DNA from: Cryptomeria japonica
Lineage: Eukaryota; Streptophyta; Pinopsida; Cupressales; Cupressaceae
Assembly (NCBI RefSeq): GCF_030272615.1
Contig: NC_081408.1
Span: 339,976,793-340,040,792 of the forward strand
Direction: 5' to 3'
Length of the DNA stretch: 64,000 nt
The translations under genes were made by a program, and so were the position numbers. The notes beneath the pieces were generated by a model. It was not told where the DNA came from, did not search any database, and worked only from the letters and a program-made list of their open reading frames with translations. This document shows, piece after piece, positions 60,249-64,000 of this stretch. Positions within the stretch are counted from its first letter, which is position 1; every line of letters begins with the position of its first letter.

Positions 60249-61500
60249 AGTGGGTGGATATACGCATTTGAAAAGAACATGAGGCAAACGAACTTGCAAA
60301 AAATCAAACAATGAAGAATCAGAAAACATTCCAAATAAGCCTACAAGAGAAGTAAAAAATCATGCAAATTCAACTACATCAATTGCAAAGTCAAAATTTC
60401 AAGTTTGAACCTTAAAAAATGCTCAATGTTTTCCAAATGATAAAATACAGAAGGGCATAAACTCATATGAGTCAGGATTAGAGCCTATACGACAAAATAA
60501 TCCCATATGATATAGAACTAGACTTAGGATGAAAATGGTCTCTTATGAATGTTGTCGTACGATAAGGGTAGGCCTCACATGACAAAACTAATGAATTTAA
60601 ATGACAAAATGTGAAATCCCGACTATAAACATGCCAAAAACTTGAAAAATCAATAAAAAAGTTCAAAATTTAAATGAATAACAGGCTTAAGATTGATCAC
60701 TTACTGTTGTCTCATAGTCCTGAGGTTGATTATGTCATCTTTGTCACTTGAATCGATTCTCATAGATGGGGACCACCATTTTTCTTCACATAAGGCTTTT
60801 CAAATTTTGAAATTTGGAAGGTTAAAATGACTTGAAAATGACACTTTAACCCCATATTTAGCTAAAACCCTAATTTTTCAACTTGCTTCGATGGACATGA
60901 AAATTGTACACTTAGCTAATTCGCCCATTCTGATCCCATTTTTGGGATCAAAATTGAAATACAAGATCATTTTCCTAGTCAATTTCACCCAATTTGGACC
61001 ATTTAGTGTCTTTCATCAAATGCTCATTCTTTCTTCAAAATGCAATTAATTTCTTAGTAATCAACACTGAATCTCAATTTTAATCTACAAATCAACTTTG
61101 CGCTCAATTTCTTATCAATTAGCACCAAATTTTCAAAAATTCCTCTGAATCATTTGTGTTCAAATAATTATCATCGCCAAAAGTTTCCTATAATCATGTA
61201 CCCTTGCTATCTTTCGATTTCGCTCCCGAGGGGGCATACTCGTGACCTTATGAACTCACATCTTCAAAGTCAACAAAATTTTCAAATCTTCATCAAAGCC
61301 GAGCAAAAATATTTTCAACTAAAGAAAATCAAATTCTTATTGCTAAAGGGCATCTCAGCTTCATCGTTTCACATCAAGTTGATATCTCTCGATCATCTGA
61401 ATCGAATCAATTGCTAGGGGCATATCAGTTTCATCGCTTCAAATCAAACTTATATTCATCTTCATCTGAATCAATCTCTTTGTTATTACTTATCAAATTG
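60249..61500 (+). other. Tat 3' region with repeated purine-tract-like words
   Basis: GGGGGCATA-like words recur at 61230-61243 (CCGAGGGGGCATACTCG), 61346-61356 and 61414-61424, each followed by a CATCTTC or TTCATCG block. A TCGTACGA word (60555-60562) echoes the leader. No coding frame is convincing. Any of the purine words could be the functional polypurine tract. Confidence 0.4.
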
Positions 61501-62659
61501 CCATTAGCTTCATATCCAAAGTCATACTATATATTCTAGTCAGTTAGTATTACCGAATCATGCAGTTGGTACACACAGAGAAGTCGGTATGAACAGTCTA
61601 GTCGGTTACTGAAGAAAGTAGTCACAAAATGTAGTATTCACCAAGCTGTTTACCGAGTAAAGTTTCATGGCTACCGAGTGGTAAAGTTAACTCACCAAGT
61701 TGATATTCACCAAGTGAAATGTTTTACCAGATACATTGAACCTGGACATGCACATGAAAATGTGTTACAACATCGAGGCACATCTAACTATTTTTGCATT
61801 GGGAATTGCACTATGGGATTGTGTATGATTACAAGGTCAATCTAACCAATGAGATATTTTGTTTAGTTATTCATTCGAAGAATCTTTTTTAAGATTGAAG
61901 CAATGAATCAGATCACCACTGTAAGAGATCTATTTATACAACATGATTCTAGGGTTAGATATATGAGATGCAATAAGAGATAATAGAGTGTATGAATGAA
62001 GGAAGGCTGTTATAGAGACACAAAGAGGTCACCAAGAAGGTTATCAGTGAACAGTCGAAGAACACAGTAAACATAAGGGTTTACCGAGTTTCATTATGGG
62101 TTACTGAGGTATGCTACAAGCTAGGTAATCTTATTCAGAGCAAATAGAATCTACTTTAGCATTTCGGATGTAAAGTTGCAGATATTTGTAATGATTTTAT
62201 TGTAATATTTTGAAGTTGTAAGAGAAACTTTTAATAGGGTAAAAGACTCTAACCAAGTCTATAAATTGTAAAACATTTAACCAGGTGCTACACTTATATA
62301 GTGTTATAAAAATCCTTTAGGAAGGTAGATCTATCTGATCTTGATACTCCTAACAAGTTAAGCTATTAGAAATAGATAAATGTAGCTCTAACCGAGCATT
62401 CTTTATTATTACAGTAGTGAAGTTGTGGGTGCCATCCCCACCGCAATTTTTCTCTCTAACCAAGAGTTTCTACATGACCAAAATATATGTGTTATGGAAT
62501 GAATCATGTATGATTGTTATCTGTTGATTTTAGTTTTATTTTATGTTACTGCACTATTCTGTTTATGCATAACAGTAAGGTTATTATCAAAGAAAAGTTT
62601 TGGAGTACTAATTCGCTCCTCCCCTCTCAGTACATTAGATTTCTATATTGGGCCTAAGA
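61501..62659 (+). repeat. Ty1/copia 5' LTR region (left end not resolved)
   Basis: The right end is set by the primer site: it ends GGGCCTAAGA at 62659, probably a mutated CTAACA. A TATA-like TTTATAC lies near 61930. The words TTACCGAGT, CTACCGAGT and TCACCAAGT recur from 61550 to 62110. I could not find a TG start; it lies somewhere between 61.5 and 61.8 kb. Confidence 0.55.
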
Positions 62660-62661
62660 AT

Positions 62662-62676
62662 TGGTATTAGAGCTTG
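62662..62676 (+). promoter_or_regulatory. Copia primer-binding site
   Basis: TGGTATTAGAGCTTG, an iMet-type site, follows the LTR end by two bases. Confidence 0.75.
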
Positions 62677-62721
62677 AATCTTGTTAAAGGGTTTAACTAC
62701 CTAAAGAGAAAGATCTTAGCA

Positions 62722-64000
62722 ATGGAAGGCTACAAACAATCTCAGAGGATTGTGCATCTTCAAGAAGAGCTGGATAATGCGAATCAAGTGATTGCAGACA
62801 TGTAGAGGCAAATGCAAAAATCTCTGAAAGTAAGGAGAAGATTATTTGATGACTTGCAGGATTCTTAAGAGCTAGTAGAACAAATTGAGACATCATCTGA
62901 GAACAATATATCTGAAAAGACTGAAGAAATGATTGAATGTTGAAAGAAAAGAACAAAGCATTGGCTTATCAACTAAAAGCAATGAAAAGAGAACATGAAC
63001 ATTTCAGTACACAAATGACTGAAAATCTAGATGCATTAAGGATAGCTGAGGATAAAGAAAGAGATCTACAAAGAGAGAAACAACAACTTGAAGCTCTAGT
63101 ATCTGATAAGGATGATGAAATCATAAGGTTAACTAGTATTCAACAAAATATGGCAGATCAACTAGGTTATGCACATCATGAAGCAATTTTGAAGAATGAT
63201 GAAAATCAATCATTGAAACTTGAAGTATCAAGGTTGACTGGTGAACTTGAAACAAAAAGGAAATCCAAAGAATCATTGGAGAAAAGTTATGAAGTATCAA
63301 AGATGTTGGATGAGCAACTGAATACAAGAAGACTCTACAAAGATGGAGGACTCGGTTACAAAGGAAAAGACTCTACCGAGAAAGGAATTCATACTACCAA
63401 GAGAGGAGAATCATCAAAACAAGCTAGAAAAAGGAATAACATCAAAAGGAAGAAGCCTATTTGCTACTACTATGGAAATCAAGCTCATACTGCCAACATA
63501 TGCCAGATCAGAAAAGGTAAGCAACCGAATATCTCTAAGTCCAATGGATATTGTTATAATTGCAATAAATATGGTCACACACCTAATCAATGTAGGACAA
63601 AGTCTATTAACAACTATCAGAAGGCAAAATTCAAAGGGTTTTGTAAAAACTGCAATAGATATGGACATAGTACCGAGAAGTGTTGGTTTAAGCAAAAGAA
63701 CTACATGAAGTATCCACACCGAGCAAACACTGGAGGTTACCGAACTCACACAAATCCTTACCGACAATATGCAGCAGTACCATGGGATTACAATACAAGG
63801 ATATGGTGTGAATGTTGTGGAAGATATGGACATATAAGTGCCAACTATTTTATAAGATTTGGAATGAACAACCGGAGATCATGGAGAAATCCCGGTATGG
63901 CATGTTTTCATTGTCACAAAGCTGGACATTTAGCTAGAGATTGCAGAGATCAACCAAGAAGAGACACTGAAGAGATAAAAGAAAAATTCAAGATGATTTG
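62722..64000 (+). pseudogene. Copia gag with coiled coil and five zinc knuckles (runs off the window)
   Basis: The ATG at 62722 opens a frame with two stops, then a frameshift near 62941. From 62982 a single frame stays open to the window end (339 codons). It has a long heptad-rich coiled coil (about 62950-63340), a basic linker, and knuckles at 63462, 63552, 63642, 63807 and 63903 (CYNCNKYGHTPNQC, CKNCNRYGHSTEKC and CFHCHKAGHLARDC are intact). The first has Tyr for its second Cys and the fourth has Tyr for its last Cys. The usual N-terminal UBN2 capsid domain is absent; the coil begins just after the primer site, so an upstream deletion is likely. Confidence 0.75.

Larger units (their letters stand above)
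45851..61500 (+). mobile_element. Tat-lineage Ty3/gypsy element with antisense PMD gene (3' LTR not seen)
   Basis: 5' LTR, primer site, 2-kb leader, gag, protease, G-patch, RT, RNase H, second RNase H, integrase, A-rich spacer, purine tract, antisense PMD gene and a 3' region, all in the Tat order. A second RNase H and an antisense frame near the 3' end are Tat-lineage traits. The right boundary is uncertain: copia sequence occupies the window beyond about 61.5 kb, so the 3' LTR was either displaced or lost. Numerous stops and at least four frameshifts make it inactive. Confidence 0.8.

Overview
The window reads as intergenic DNA from a large, AT-rich, repeat-packed plant nuclear genome. LTRs longer than 4 kb, Tat-type Ty3/gypsy elements with a plant mobile domain (PMD) gene, an L1-type LINE with a plant DUF4283/zinc-knuckle ORF1, and Ty1/copia remnants are all plant hallmarks. 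Very long LTRs and deep nesting suggest a gymnosperm such as a conifer, but that is inference. I found no intact host gene, tRNA or rRNA; the only host-like trace is one possible signal-peptide exon at about 35.95-36.06 kb.

Layout. (1) 1-4795 holds part of a minus-strand Ty3/gypsy element (copy A: LTR, gag scrap, LTR) joined to a fragment called here segment C. (2) 4796-6780 has nothing I recognise. (3) A minus-strand Ty1/copia relic forms the base of 6780-32894: integrase at 6780-7123, pre-integrase at 16106-16263, protease and gag at 30846-32173, and a 5' LTR at 32224-32894. It is split by two insertions. The first is a LINE (7143-16086, 19-bp target duplication), itself carrying a 990-bp terminal-inverted-repeat element (11876-12865). 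The second is a minus-strand Ty3/gypsy element (copy B, 16269-30840, target duplication CATCA), itself carrying an 8.5-kb non-autonomous LTR element (16842-25388, target duplication CCAAG). (4) 34760-35955 is a second copy of segment C. (5) 36172-45505 is a complete long-LTR/short-interior gypsy derivative with LTRs of 4123 and 4179 bp around about 1 kb, target duplication GTTTC. (6) 45851 to about 61.5 kb is a decayed Tat-lineage Ty3/gypsy element: 5' LTR, primer-binding site, gag, protease, G-patch, RT, two RNase H domains, integrase, then an antisense PMD gene; no 3' LTR is seen. (7) From about 61.5 kb to the window end is the 5' part of a Ty1/copia element whose gag carries five zinc knuckles.

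The element order (gypsy element then segment C) is the same in copies A and B, and both share one internal junction. I infer a segmental, probably tandem, duplication that predates the 8.5-kb insertion, which only copy B carries. Most coding regions are dead. In-frame stops are heavily TAG, often where the domain family has Trp, and several zinc-knuckle Cys codons have become Tyr, as expected from long-term deamination of methylated cytosines. All boundaries come from reading target duplications, TG..CA termini, primer-binding sites and polypurine tracts by eye.
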